NCBI GenBank assembly: GCA_914767715.1
Contig: OU612068.1
Span: 25,544,001-25,608,000, forward strand
DNA length: 64,000 nt
Reading direction: 5' to 3'
From: Membranipora membranacea
Lineage: Eukaryota; Bryozoa; Gymnolaemata; Cheilostomatida; Membraniporidae
The first letter of the stretch is position 1; every line of letters begins with the position of its first letter. The position numbers and the translations under genes are program-made. The notes under the pieces are model-generated. The model ran no database searches, was not told the DNA's origin, and saw only the letters and a list, made by a program, of their open reading frames with translations. Positions 37,019 through 53,523 of this stretch are shown piece after piece.

Positions 37019-40000
37019 CTATATAGCGATATTGACAGTTAGCTGGCCAGAAGCTTTCCTGAGGCTGACAGTTTGTTCGGCTAGAGTAACTCCGCTACTG
37101 CTCTCTACTGATATCTTATAGTCACCATAGAACACTCTCTCACTACTGGTCTGAGTTGCTCCAGCAGATATTGTTCCAATAATCACATTTTTGTTACTTC
37201 TCCAGTCTGTGTGATACAGTCGCTGCCACATCTGTCCGGCAGCATTGGGCTAAAAGCAGCACAAAAGCAAAGCAAACCGGTTCAAAGTTATTCGCTCGTC
37301 AGTGAAAAAACCTGGTCACTCTGTTGTTCTGGTTTCTGAACGTTACAACAACTTCAAATCTAATGCAATAAAATCTATCTGGCTAACATAGGTTAGTGCT
37401 AGAACAAGTTTGTTCCCTCTGGGGTGGCGGCGTTTACATTTTTCAATATCCCTCCGCCACCACAGAGAGAACACACTTGTTCTAGGTTAGTGCCGGTTTA
37501 TTAGTACTAGCGTGTCTAGGCAAGATATATTTTGGTTTGTGAAGGAAGAGGGCACATGCAACCAAGCTGTCATGATAACCACACGTACTGTCATGTTTGG
37601 ACCATCAACAAGGGAAGCGTCTCCTATCCACTGCTGACCATCCCAGAATCCCCAGAACATAACTCCCTCCACGGCAGAATGACTTGATAAAAATAATGAG
37701 ATTAGTTATTTGTCGCAGAAAGTGATTTGCGTTGTTAAAAATGCAAATAAATAAAAAATAACAAATATTACCACATACAAGCTTTATAACATTCAGTAAC
37801 TTTGATTTGGATATATAACACAGTAAGGTATCCTTACTTGGTGAATGAATAGCTGAGAGGAATTTTAAAACCACATGAAAATACCTAAAGTATGCAGTAA
37901 GTGCGTCCTCCAGTGTTTGTGCTCGCATCCCAACATTAGCATTCACATAGTCGAGCTCTGTGACAAATATAGGGAGACCAGCCGTAGCTATCCTGTCTAA
38001 TCTATTTAGTAGGATTCCTGCCTGAATGTTACCTCTGAGATGACTCTGCACTCCAATACCATCAACAGGTGCTCCCGCAGCCAAAAACTCTTCGGCCTGC
38101 TTCACATAGCGCTTTATAAAAAGATTCGGGTTTTTACGGATTGCTTAATATTTTAATGCTCCCCACTGGCTGGAGAGACAAGTATTAGGTCTCTACATAA
38201 GGAAGGGAGGAGTCGGCTCTGTGAAAAAAATCTCATTGGCCTGGCCACTTATTCTAGACAACTTTATTAATGCATGAACTTGTTTAGGTACAGAAAACCA
38301 GATGGTTATTGATGACTCATACTTAGCAAGAACATATAAATGACTTTCTGAGTGTCTTATTTTAGCAATTTTACCATAACAACTAACCAATTGCAATACT
38401 GCATGATTCTCAATTCAGATCATCAATTTTTGCAAATCATTTCTGCAACAAGGGAATCGGATCTCACATTTGTTTCCAGACCAACAGCGACAACATTGAA
38501 ATCGTTGAGGTACAGCTTGGCGTTTGGATCCCGGAGACGTGCTCTCTCATACATGTCATATCTTATCTGTGGAGATCCATAAACTGACTCGTAATGATTG
38601 AAGTGCAACATCTCATTATTTACATCCCAGTGAGCAAATCTAAAGTACAAAATAGAACATATTTTATGATTAGAAAATTATTCCCAGTACATGTAGATTG
38701 GTAGGCTTCTCCTAATAAATATAAATAATATATATAAATATATTCCAAATGATGATCGGATTGCTACATCAACATACAATTAAAAGTCACTGAAGTGAGG
38801 CTATGGTATATTGTTTTATGATTAAAAGTCTGAAATGAGGAAGAAGATCATTATTTTTCACAGTCTATAGAAAACAGAATGCCCAAACTTCCGGTGAGGT
38901 AGTTAGGTGGAGCTGGTAGGTCATCATAATTAAAGAACCAAGCTGGAAACATTATGATCAGGCATATCTCAACAATGTCATTCTATAACCAATTAATCTT
39001 GGGGTTTTATTGGTTATTGTAGGTCTATTCCTGAAAGATGAGTCGGTGTCTCTTGTAGTGGATTGGATATGATGAAAGACGAGTCTGCTTAGAAATTCAT
39101 AATACCATTGTGATGACGTCCAGTATTACCATCTGATATTATTGTAGAAAATGATGGTGAAGGCTGAGCTAAGCAGACCCTGATACTTGGTCGTAACAAC
39201 AAACAGAAAAAAAAAGGAGATAAGAATATAGCCCAAACCTGTTCTGAAATTTGTTTAAGATGTCATCAACCCTTTTCATACATTTGTTATACATCTTTGA
39301 GCTGTCTGTGATATTTTGTACCCAGCCTGGGTTGTATCTCTTATCTGCCCATAATATGTTATGTCCTCTTGTTGTCTTCCTGTAACAAAGATCGTCAACT
39401 GTTAAGGTGAGTTTATACTAGGACATTTTTTGGACGTTTTTAGCAATGTGGACGATTTTTGGACGTTTTAGAGAGTTGTATTCCCATCGCACATTTTTTG
39501 AGCGTTTGTAGAAATGTTTTCGATAACAGTCATAAATACCTCTAAACCGTTGACAGTACAAATTTTGTACCGCTCAACAATTGAGAGATGTTCTGTCTCT
39601 CTCTAGCATAGATGGTTTGTAGGATGGACAACTCCAAGAATATAGATGAATCATTAGGCACGTTATTAGTTGATACAATAAAAGTACATATATATATATA
39701 TATATATATATACTCACCCATTGGCCTCTAGAACTAACAGTGCAGTCTCTGATTTTTCCCATGTAAATTGTCCTTCTGTTCCTTCAGTTTGACGCCATTT
39801 TAATTCAGCTTCAAAGACTGCCCACTGAATAAAATGAAGAGCAATGTGACTATGAATAAACCTATTACCAACAAGACAGTCTACACAAGATCTGGTGTAT
39901 ATCAGCAAACCAGACAGTAAGGATGCTCATAGAAAAGACAAGAAAAAGAGAACAATGACTCACATCAAAATTATCCAGGTACCATTGTCTGTATGCAGCA

Positions 40001-43000
40001 TTGTTTGTTAGTACAGTGGTGTACACAGCTGATCCGAACGCAAACTCGTGCTTCAACTGCTCTATCTGTCATGGTAAAACAGGAATAAAACTCACATTTC
40101 CCTTTTATAGGGATAGAGAATAATCATATGGATCACACGAGGAACTGGCACTGAAATAAAGTGGTTTGAGAAGCAATGGCAGGAAATATTGCACCACCAT
40201 TCAACTTACAGCTATTATTCTTATACATTCATAGGAAACATTGAGTTCTTAAATTCAGCAGAGTTCATGTACTTCAATATTTTATTTCTGGCTAGAACTA
40301 CTGGAAACCTACTGAGATAAGAAACTAGACATAAATCGCACTTCCAGATGTATGCCAAGTGTAGGTTGTGTTCTCACAAAACATGAGTAGGCAATCCCAG
40401 CTAGAAGAGAAAGATAATACAACTGACCTTGATATTGATACCATTTTGGGTTGAAGACGAAACAACGTTAATGTTGAGGTTGCCTTTTCTTATGAGCTCT
40501 ATTCTAGCATGTGCCTGCTGCTTCCAAATCGGACCTGTCTGGATTTCTGTCATAGTGAAGGAGTCAGCAAGGAAGATGATTCCAGATGCAGGGCCCTCAA
40601 CTATTATGTTCATAAATGTGAGCGGCTGGCCAAAATCTAACAAAGTACAAAACAAACATTTGAGTAAATAAGTAGAACAAATACAGTGTAGAGTGTATCC
40701 GTCAATATAATGTTGTATTGACGGTCTGATGAGTGATACTTGTTTTCTGTTACACTGGAATGTGTTTTGTTACACTGAAGTGTGTTCAGTTACACTGGAG
40801 CTGAGCTAGACCAAGTTTGTTCCATTTGCCTGCATTCAGAGTTTCTCCCATTCCACTGGTCACTGTGTGAGCAGTGGAAGGAAGCAGCTGGAATGCAGGC
40901 AATTGGATTAAACTTGATCTACACAGGAGCGTGTTAAGTTATAGATTTACTTTCTATTAGGTAGTCGGCAGCTAACTCTGTCCAGCCATCTGATGATGTC
41001 ACTCCTGAGACTGCTGCTATTCTTTTCCATTGACTGGACCCATCTGTGAAATAAGATGGCTTTAAGTGAAACTATGCAACCATATTCAATAAGTTTTAGG
41101 TGAACATCTTAATCTGAGTCTACAGTTGTGATATTGGACCCAAATGTCCGTTGTAGGAGTCACCTCAAAAGTATAGCAAAATCTGATATATCCAGGAACT
41201 TTAGGAGTAGTGAGAGTTATCCAATGACAGGGTCTTATACTACAGATTATAAAATTCTTTTTAATCTTACGAGAGGAAAACCCTCATAAAATAATGAAGT
41301 TGGCATCATTGGTGATGTTTTTCACTGTGTTTATGTAACCTATTGCTCATCACAGCAATGAACTCCTTCATTTATCACTGCGTGCAGCTATTATCCTCAT
41401 AATAATGTTTGAATCAAAGACATAATATACTATAAAAATAAGTCTATGGTTAGAACTTAATCCAAACATCAAAGCATGGCCATAACAAAGCCAAAGTCAT
41501 TGACGCCTCTGCATTTAAGAATACGTGAGCAAAATTTTTGTTCAAAATCAAAGTAAACCAAACCACACAACGGAGCACCAACGGAGCTTAGGCTATGAGT
41601 GTTTCATAACCAGCTACCCTTGATATTTCAAATGTGGGTATTCTTTATTGACAGGGGATGTACAAAGTTTTTAATTACGAAAATCTTTGAAGTGCACCAA
41701 AGCGTTATTGTTACTTTAGGACAAAAATTTGGCAGAGCTTACTAATATTAAGGCAAAAAAAAGTCAACACTGAGTCATCTTCCATAGAACGCCAAGATCT
41801 GAGAATGGTGTCAGATGAACACATCGTGATCATTTCATAGGGGAATAAAGCTGTCACTAAAACTGGTACAACAGTACGAGAATTTTTTTATAGAAATTAA
41901 TGGATGTTTGTGTGCAGCGGGTGCAGCAGCGGGTGCACCCTTGCAAGTTGCAACTCGCAAGTTGGATGTTGCAAGTTGAAAGTTGAAAAATGCAAGTTGC
42001 ACCTTGCAGGTTGCGGGTTGCAGATGTAAGTCAGATTGTTACGGATGCATCTATACACACACATACCTTGGAGACGATACAGCATTGTCATAATAAAACT
42101 CTGTGCTGATTGGTCCGTGTTACTGACCAATAACTTCACATAGGCTGAGCAGTAATATGCTTTTCCAACCAGCGAATTCGGATTCGATACCTGTAGATTC
42201 TGACTGGGGCCTTGCCATGTCTGTGTTCTAAATGCAAAAGAGAGAGAGAGAGAGAGCTTTTATAATTGTACGTGTCTAGCAGTTGCATATATCAAAAACT
42301 TTATAATTTGTTCATGGTTTCTTTCAACTCTAGCTCTCGCTTTTCTGTATTCAAGTTTGATCCATTTGCCTGCTTTTGGAGTTGCTCCTCCTCTGATTAA
42401 GCCACCGGGGAGCAAACGGAATGCAGGCAAACTGGATCAGACTTAAACTACCACACACCTAAAAACACTTACAAGCCATTTCAAAGACACAACCTTTGTG
42501 ATCAATTTATACACTTAGATGTCGTTATCCATGGCCGACAAAAGGGCAACATGAGTCAGATGTGAGCTTTATTACAGGGTAATGCTTCATTTCACACAGT
42601 CGTGAACTTTCAAGATAATATTTACCTTGCAGCAGCTAGCACTGCCGTGTTCCCCTCATAGCTATCAGAGTCTAGGCTTAAGGTACATCCACTGCAGTAC
42701 CAGTTGGTGTTACCATTCAATGGATCCTCAAAGCCTGGATTATTGAAAATCTGAGCTCTTGTGATCGACATTGTATCAACCAAGAATTCGATGCCGGCAT
42801 TAGGCCCTTCCAGATAAACAGCCAGGCTAGTGAGAGTCTGACCAAAATCTGAAATTTATTATATACTGTATGTATTTGCATGCATATGTATGTATATTGC
42901 ATATCTATATATGTATATGTTCGTATATTCATGCATTTCTTACTAGCCGATACCTGACTCTCCCGGGCTATATAGTTGTTAGCGAAGTGGAAATCTGAAT

Positions 43001-45062
43001 TATTACCGTTGACTATACATTCCTGATCCCAACATGCCAAAAGTGCAAGGCTCTGACTAATATCTAGAAAGAACCTGCAACGCCTCTATTTCAGAAACTT
43101 TAAAGTTATTTAGTTGGCAATATGCTTTACCTGCTCCTTCTGTTTACCTGCTTATTCTATTAAGGTGAGGGTGTGGTTAGAGTAACTCCTTGAGAAAATG
43201 ATGTAAAATAAACATTAAAAATTGGTTGATATCGGATCTTTGAAAAGACCACACCACCATAGCCAAAGCATGATAACTAACAATGACAGACGTTATTTAT
43301 GTCAGTCAAGGTATAGTGTAATGGTCATTAGTCAGCACCTACCTTCAATAGTGTATGTTGCTGCAAGATTCACCCAGCCATTGCTTGGAGAGATGTTGCG
43401 GACAATTTGAGGTTTCTTATAACGTTTTGAACCACCTGAAATAAATAAAAAATAAAAAGGGGTATTGTAGAAGTCTCTATCGCTAGGTACAATGTGTCAT
43501 TAGATTCAACAGCCAGTTTGCACATACCAAGTGTAAGAAGTGAGTGGGTACCATAAAAATTATCAATGATCTATATTTCTGCATGTTAAATATCACAGAG
43601 TAAGGATATATATCCTTTCTCTGTGGAAATATCAAACAGATACTGCGAACAATTCCGAAGCGATTTTCAACCTGTAAAGTAAAGGACCCACAAAGAAAGA
43701 AGTCAACTAGCCCACTGCACATACCAATATCTCTTAGATGAAATAAGACTGATTTCACAGATATGCTGTAGGTAGATCATTTCAGCTGATTGGCTGTAGA
43801 TCATTAGTAGTAGATTGTTTTGGATAGAGTGAGCTATAACTACAGGAATGGCTTCTATACTTGGTTTTTTTTTGCAGAGATTAGCTTGTGTTTCAGAGGT
43901 CTGTTTGAGCAGAACCGTATCGGTCCTGTGAAACAACCTCTGAAAGTCTTAAAATTAGAATGGCAATTAGGTGAATTTTTATTGTGAAAATTTGCTAAAT
44001 CCTCAAAAAAGTCTGCTTATCATAATTATTGTTCCAAGTGTCAGTAAATAGAGGCAGCCTGGGGATATTCTATCATCATGTCTCACCTTGCAGTGTGTAA
44101 ACCATTGAAATAGACAGCCATGCCACACTAGGTTGGTTTGTTTGTGTTTGAAGTATTTTGACGAAGGCACTTATATGGTATGCTATACCGACGGCAGCAT
44201 CTGCATCAATATTTAAGCTTTGTAGTGGCCCATTCCAAGACTGCGTTCTGTAAAGTATAAAGGCAGCGTCTAGCCTATTATGCGTTCGATGTTTTCTAAT
44301 ACACAAAATCCGGCTAACTCAGCTGGGCAAAAGTGTGTGAGTAACTGAGTGATAATCATAGACAAAACACACTATGGTGATAATTTTGAGGAGCAACTTT
44401 TTAGACAATAAAAAAAACGACCATATTTCAGGGACATCTAAGCTACCTGTTGGTTTGCAACTAACGCATATTCATCACCTTGTATGTTCAATGCTCTGTT
44501 TCCTCAGGGTCAGAACATAAATAATAACAGTTAATGCAACTACAACCGTTTCCCATACTATAGGAGTCTGTCACTGGCTGACAGAATATGTTTCCAACAA
44601 TCCCGCAATGTGACTGAAACTGCAACTTGACTTCCCAGCTCAATCGGGTTAAATTTAGGATTGACATTCACATTTGACTTTGTTACGCCATTATACAACT
44701 AGAACTGATATAATTAGGACCCCACTGAAAAGACGCACTTCTGTAAGATTTCAGGAGGACAGAGATATATGGGAACCTTGTATTAGCAAAATATGACATA
44801 TTAAATCGACAGAATTAGTGGGCTGAGGAAAGAGGTTCAAACTATGATTTTGCATCATAAACAACAATAATCACCTGTGACTGATATGAGCTGAATACTG
44901 CCCGCTGTGACTGTCACTGCTTCTTGTTGCTACACATCCTCCATTACAATACCAGTTTGACGATGAAAATGTCCTTTCCAATCCAGGGTCGTCTAATACT
45001 TCACCCTGGCTGTTGGCAAGAGAGATCACTACCATCAAAACTATCACTACAGGATAAGCCAT
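37019..45062 (-). CDS. Secreted GH10 glycosidase (endo-beta-1,4-xylanase-like) with two N-terminal carbohydrate-binding modules
   Basis: Fourteen exons join in frame to 733 residues: 44,875-45,062; 44,087-44,247; 43,343-43,435; 42,626-42,848; 42,067-42,227; 40,951-41,043; 40,428-40,636; 39,964-40,065; 39,718-39,824; 39,239-39,379; 38,468-38,639; 37,885-38,111; 37,589-37,682; 37,019-37,249. Order: signal peptide (about 1-19, MAYPVVIVLMVVISLANSQ); two CBM4/9/22-like beta-sandwich modules (about 20-177 and 179-336), each with NW/YC, W(N/Q)GP and FGQ(T/P)LT landmarks; linker (RKGNLNINV); GH10 barrel from about 377; and a C-terminal tail of about 55 residues. Acid/base Glu502 is in HWDVNNEM and nucleophile Glu602 in IFVTELDY. 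The usual WH after GHxxxW is replaced (GHNILWADKRY), so substrate preference may differ from bacterial xylanases. GH10 proteins are known from molluscs and some other invertebrates as digestive enzymes. Introns rule out bacterial contamination. Confidence 0.93.
37390..37493. mobile_element. Fold-back element in last intron of the GH10 gene
   Basis: AGAACAAGTTTGTTCCCTCTGGGGTGGCGG is mirrored by CCGCCACCACAGAGAGAACACACTTGTTCT, and AGGTTAGTGC stands at both outer ends (37,390-37,399 and 37,484-37,493) as a probable 10-bp target duplication. Its termini resemble the two elements at 40.8 and 42.4 kb. Confidence 0.6.
39687..39711. repeat. (TA)n microsatellite next to a splice donor
   Basis: The run directly abuts the ACTCACC of the donor of the exon 39,718-39,824 (minus strand), within a few bases of the intron start. 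Confidence 0.85.
40808..40920. mobile_element. Fold-back element in GH10 intron, copy A
   Basis: Inverted ends: AAGTTTGTTCCATTTGCCTGCATTC (from 40,813) against GAATGCAGGCAATTGGATTAAACTT (40,891-40,915). No coding content. Same family as the element at 42,351-42,448. Confidence 0.65.
42351..42448. mobile_element. Fold-back element in GH10 intron, copy B
   Basis: Ends TCAAGTTTGATCCATTTGCCTGC and GCAGGCAAACTGGATCAGACTT are inverted, and the inner GGAGTTGCTCC and GGGGAGCAAAC also pair. Shares CAAGTTTG(A/T)TCCATTTGCCTGC with copy A. Confidence 0.65.
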
Positions 45063-45115
45063 CTCTCCGATTGCCGCAGTGTTTCAGTTCTGTCAGGCTG
45101 TTCCAGCAAACTTTG

Positions 45116-45124
45116 ATTTTATAC
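45116..45124 (-). promoter_or_regulatory. TATA box of the GH10 gene
   Basis: GTATAAAAT on the minus strand, 54 bases upstream of the start codon. The short leader fits a single-exon 5' untranslated region and a strongly regulated, tissue-specific digestive gene. Confidence 0.55.
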
Positions 45125-45422
45125 AACCGGCTATAGGCTCTCGATGGAGTACACACTAACGTTGGCTCATGTCCCAGTGATTTCTCACCTGAGACCCGTG
45201 TGACTGCATGGTTGGCAGCTTATTGCAATTAACGGTGACATTTCTCAACTTGGATTGTTTACAAAAAGAGTTGAAGCTTGATCCATCAATCATAGTAATC
45301 AGCTTTTGGCTCCTTTGAATGAAAGGGGATTAAAATCCTGAAATGCAAAATCATATAAAAATAATTGCTTTTAGATGTTCATAAGAGGATTATAACCCCT
45401 CGGATATACTTTGTGACATTAT

Positions 45423-45456
<34 letters not shown>

Positions 45457-46431
45457 GGTTTTTTTATTTCAAACAGGTGCACTTGGTAGAAAATTAACAT
45501 CTTTTAATCTTTAACATTACTGTCTTTTTCATGAAAATAAGCGCAGTTAAACCAAAAAGAAAGCAAGAAGTATGATAGTATACAAACAAGTCACAGAATT
45601 TTCATGTGAAGTGAGTATTATTATTATGATTATGCTGAATATATGTCGCAGCTTTCATAAGGTTTGCAGGTGTGCGCCACCATATGAGGTGTTGATGTAA
45701 AGGGAACATTCTCTCTTTCGGTTGGGTTGGAAGAGATTCTAACCAAAAAATAAAAAGTGTCTTGAACGTGATAAATACTATGCTAAGTGTTAAAACTGGC
45801 GTCTTATAATTCATGAACAATACCCCGGAGTGTCTTGTCTGCTTTAGTCAACCTCACGTAAGTCTAAAAAATAAATGCTGATCATGATGAGACAATTCCA
45901 GAATTAATTATGTGAAAAAGAAAAAAATTTGACCAAACTCAGCAGAATTTACGAGCGGGAAAGACGTTATTGTTCTTGAATGTCAAGATAGACCAAGGAG
46001 TAACAATTAATGTTTCACAAACTTGTTTCAAGAGAACAGTTTATGCGATCTAACAGGTCAGACATAGATGTGTATTTGAGAAGATTATATTTACAAAGGT
46101 GAAAATTGAAGAAGTTTGAAATTAAATGTTCTATTGTATCATTGTATCAAATGAATGAGTTAAAATCCTTAAAAATCATAAGCCATATTAAAGTTTTTTC
46201 AGCGATGTTATTGAACACAGCGACAAGGTCAATTCAATGTCAAACCTTGGTCAAACCATAGGCAACCATGTTCAATCTGATGAAACATTTGATATTGAGC
46301 TTGAGTTAATTGAAGGTCAAAACTCAATTGCAGCTTAGCTTCTGCAGTCTAACATACTAAGCTTTAAACAAAAGGCACCACAAGAAATCATTTGGTAATC
46401 CTAGAACTTATTTCAATGTTGTCATTGCCAT
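45125..46431. other. Intergenic, GH10 promoter side to Rho 3' end
   Basis: No gene recognised. Contains a (TA)n run at 45,425-45,455. The open frame at 45,602-45,820 has no protein features. Confidence 0.55.
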
Positions 46432-47649
46432 CTACAGTAGAACACATTTCTTGCTATTCTTTGATCCCTTCTCAAGCGCAGCCCTTGTTGCAGCCTCAAA
46501 TACATCCCTCACTCCATCCTTAGTTTTTGCTGAGCATTCCTTGTACTCTTTAGCACCTGAAGGGAAGTATAGCAAATAAAACATTCATGATAGATGGGTC
46601 GTGACAATAAGGTGTGGGGCTATATTGATTGAAAACATTTTCGTTAACAAGAGCAATCTTCCATATTTTAACAGTTTATAGATAGAATCATCCTAAATTG
46701 ACGCAGGTTCACCCCTAAAACCCAGGGATGCCACTTATATTCATTGATGTGTGATTGGACATAGAGTGGTTGAATCTCACATAGGAATGAATTAATTTTT
46801 TTAAATATGATATTATATAACTATTTGCACCCATAGCGAGAGGTTGTTATACTAACCGATTCGATTACACATTTCTCTTCCCTGCTCGTGTCTCACAGGT
46901 TCTTGTTTCATTTTCATCAGTTCCCTTTTTGTACTATCGTCATTTCTCAGATCATTCTTATTACCGACTAGAATTATTGGCACTTTGGGACAAAAGTGTT
47001 TCACCTGTTAAAACAAGCATAACAAGAATGTTTTTAATTTTTGATTTAGCGCTTCCTCAACATGACATATCAACAACTCTCTCCAACATGCGGATCATGT
47101 TATTATTGGTCTCATTGACAAGGTCTCAATGCATTTGAATGTCATTTAATTCAGGCTTCGAATTAGTTTGCACAGCACCTGAATTTTCAAGATGGGCATT
47201 GATAGTCATACAACCTCATACTGGTGGGATCAGGAAGGTGATGAGTAAACTATGGTTGGAGCTGGGGAGTTACTTGCTCACAAAAACCAAAATGACAACT
47301 TCGAAGTGTCGTATCCAATTACATGGTCAAATATTTCATGAGCAAGTCATGCATTGTTTGCAAAATGAGACCTCAGCGGCAGGTTTGATGGCTGCATTGC
47401 CTTAACCTCATTGATCTGCGATGGTTTGGGAGGTGGGGGCAACAGGTGGGGGGTAATTGATGTTTGTGCACCAGTTACATAAAAAAGTTACCCGCTTACC
47501 TCAGGGGTCCACTTGTCTGGTATGTTTTCAAGAGAGTCTGGGGAATCAATCGAAAAGCACATGAGGATGACATCAGTATCAGGGTATGAAAGTGGGCGGA
47601 GCCTATCATAGTCTTCCTGTCCAGCAGTATCCCACAATGCAAGCTCAAC
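46432..47649 (-). CDS. RhoA-type GTPase, residues 53 onward; distal 3' exon set
   Basis: Exons in transcript order: 47,500-47,649, 46,857-47,004 and 46,432-46,556. They encode [20 protein letters not shown] through the NKND (G4) and ECSAK (G5) motifs to a C-terminal CVLL box, whose final leucine predicts geranylgeranylation. Phase-0 start after an AG acceptor matches the donor of the exon at 53,314-53,469. Intron positions (after KWTPE, and within the RIGA glycine) are those I recall for vertebrate RHOA. No exon for residues 1-52 with the P-loop GDGACGKT exists between 47,650 and 50,286. The set therefore is either an alternative ending spliced to the upstream first exon or a 5'-truncated copy. 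Frames and splice sites are intact, which argues against a pseudogene. Confidence 0.85.
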
Positions 47650-48937
47650 CTGAGAAAAGATTGTTTATAACATAGAAAAAGAGCCCAATAGAAACCTAAG
47701 CCGCTCTTGGGAGTCGCTCCATTTTTCGTGAATCTCCTGTATATAAGAAATCAGTGGTAGGGATTTGTTCAAGAATGATTTAGAATGAACTTAATGGGCT
47801 AGCTGAAAAACATAACATAACAGGCTATAAATCCCTACCACTGATGGCGGTCAACCTGTAATAACGAAAACCGCAAAAACCGAGTAGGGATCTATTTATC
47901 GATGTCTATGGTTTATAACTATCCACAATGCCAATGGTTAAAGTGAGATAAATGTCAAAAGCAGAAATAATATATCATTTATATATAATGCATGAGAAAA
48001 GTTGTCAAACCTTTCATTAATGAAACTGTTGTCGGTTATCCTACTGGTCTAGACAATTATTTATCATAATTAATATACCCAGCATTTTCATCAAAGTATT
48101 AATCACAGAATGTGATAGAGAGACTGAGATGGTCCACCAATATTGTTGGCCTTTACATACACATACGCAAACACAACTATCTACCACAGCATTTACTCAA
48201 CATGGGAGATCAAAATTTTTGGAAACTACTTAATTGTTTTTTGCAAAATCTTTTGTCCAAAAATCGATTGGGTTTTGATAGCTCAAAAATAAACACTCTG
48301 TGGTGTACCACTGTGAGCCACAGTCCTGACGATGCTTTGTTTTTATTTCCCTACAGAGAGAAAAACATGTGAGTAGCATACATAGACTTAATAATTCCCA
48401 CTCCCAAATATATATCTATGACAGGGGTATTAAATAAAGCCCATATGGACGCAAGTGTTCGGCAAAGATACGTTTTGGGTGCACCATATAATTCCAATGA
48501 AATTTGATCTTAATATGTAACAGAGATAATGGCCAAGGGTGGGATTGATGCGTACCCCCCATCCCAAGTGAAAATTTATGTAAATGATGGGCTATCTGAA
48601 ACATTTAATCCCAAATGCTGAAGGGATTCTCACCTGGCAACTTTTTTTTGCAAAATATGCACTTCATGCCGGAAACGACACGGCATCACAAAAGAACTGG
48701 ATATAATGATACCATAGGATGGTGTTACTAACTTCGAGGTAAGGGGAAGGATAAAATGGACAAATCTCATTGCAACAAATCTTTTTGGGGTAGTTTTGAA
48801 AAAAATGGCAACACGCCAACTATACATTCAGTATGAACAATCAGACATACGCTTATGATGTAGCTGACCAATCAAATGTGTTGTAGTATTCATTATTCAA
48901 GCAAGGAGTTGTAGACTCCTTGATTCAAGCAATGGTT

Positions 48938-48968
<31 letters not shown>

Positions 48969-50286
48969 GAGTCAAGGTCAACCCCTGGGTAGCAAAGATG
49001 TTCGTCTTGAATTGTCAAATCCAAGAATACACAGAACAACTTGAGTTGACGACAACGTACAGATGTCAAGATGAGAAACTTCTCAAACTTGAGAATTTGA
49101 CACGAGTCCCTTTACGTATGCAGATCTGAGAAAATAAAAATGTTGGCAAATAGACAGGCCTCTAGACTGAACCAAGGGCCGTCGTACGGAAAGATAGAGA
49201 CTATTAGTTTAGTTTAGACAGGCTCGATGTTCTTATCATACTAAAGAAAAACTGCAGAGAAGCTAAATGAATTGACTGAACTAACAAAACTCATGTGTAC
49301 TTGTATGTAGGGACCTTTCAACTTTGGCCCCGTGAAACAACCCTGAGTGAACTTTAAACTTTAACTTCAGAAGGTTCCTGTATTTGTGCTCCTTATGTAT
49401 TGTATCATCCGATGAATATTTTAATAGAATGATAATGCTATAAATAAATGATGATATAACAAACGATGGATGATGATACAGTAAAATATGAAAATGTGCA
49501 AAAAATGACTAATTGTAACAGGTTACAAAAATGGATACAGTACTACAATAAAAAAACTCAACATGTCAGAAAAAATGGCTACAAATCAGTAAACTGATAT
49601 GAGTGCTCTAGGTCTGATTGCACCTTGTTCACAGAATCCATATGTATTTCAAAGTGTGTTATTGATTAAAACTAGCCTCAATCTAACTAGCGCACCTTCG
49701 TATCTTTGTATATTGACCTTTTAACATACGTTTATGTAGGGCCTGCAGTTGATACGCTTGTTATCGCGCAAAACTGAAGTTCTGCCCAACACCAAGATGT
49801 AGATAAATGTGCATCACCTCATCTTACAAGCACTTAGGGTTTTCAGATCATATTAAAGACAAGAAGTGAGCAAATGAAGAGTTTTATATGACGGGCCTAA
49901 TCTTAACCTGATCTCCCTAGGATACTGAAGATTCAGAAAGCAATCTCATTAAAATAAAGCTTCTCACTTCATCTGAATGACTAATGAATTTAAATCACTC
50001 CCCTTAGCAGTAATCACTTTCCTGCTAGGACTAACAGTGCTTTTGTTTTTCTAAGGTTGATTGTTACATAAGCTCAAGAGTATCTTGGTGGGTAAAAGGA
50101 TTATACCTTATTCTTTTGGTTGATGAAAATTGATATGAATCATGAGTTTTTTTTCTCAAGTGATCATCGATCAATCACCTACAACTTATTGTCCTAAAAA
50201 GTTTGAGGTCGGGATATCCGGGTAGCATGACTACTAAGCAACTGCAGAGTGGCTGTGAAACTAGGAAGACTTATGAACTAGAGATT
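47650..50286. other. Stretch between the two Rho exon sets
   Basis: Searched for a Rho first exon on the minus strand; none found. Holds a fold-back (ATCAGTGGTAGGGATTT at 47,750-47,766 against its reverse complement at 47,829-47,845) and a CT-rich run at 48,938-48,960. Short frames at 48,112-48,372 and 48,630-48,827 are not protein-like. Confidence 0.6.

Positions 50287-53523
<3,237 letters not shown>

Noticed and set aside
42717-43040. A possible extra exon (ACWDQEC...) upstream of the second carbohydrate-binding module
   Set aside because: The exons at 43,343-43,435 and 42,626-42,848 already join in phase and reproduce the module layout; adding it would break the duplicated exon pattern.
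37019-45062. Bacterial contamination as source of the GH10 gene
   Set aside because: Fourteen exons with GT-AG introns, a eukaryotic TATA box and continuous flanking animal genes.
46432-47649. Rho pseudogene
   Set aside because: All splice sites, motifs and the CAAX box are intact and no stop interrupts it; only the first exon is missing, and a compatible one lies upstream.
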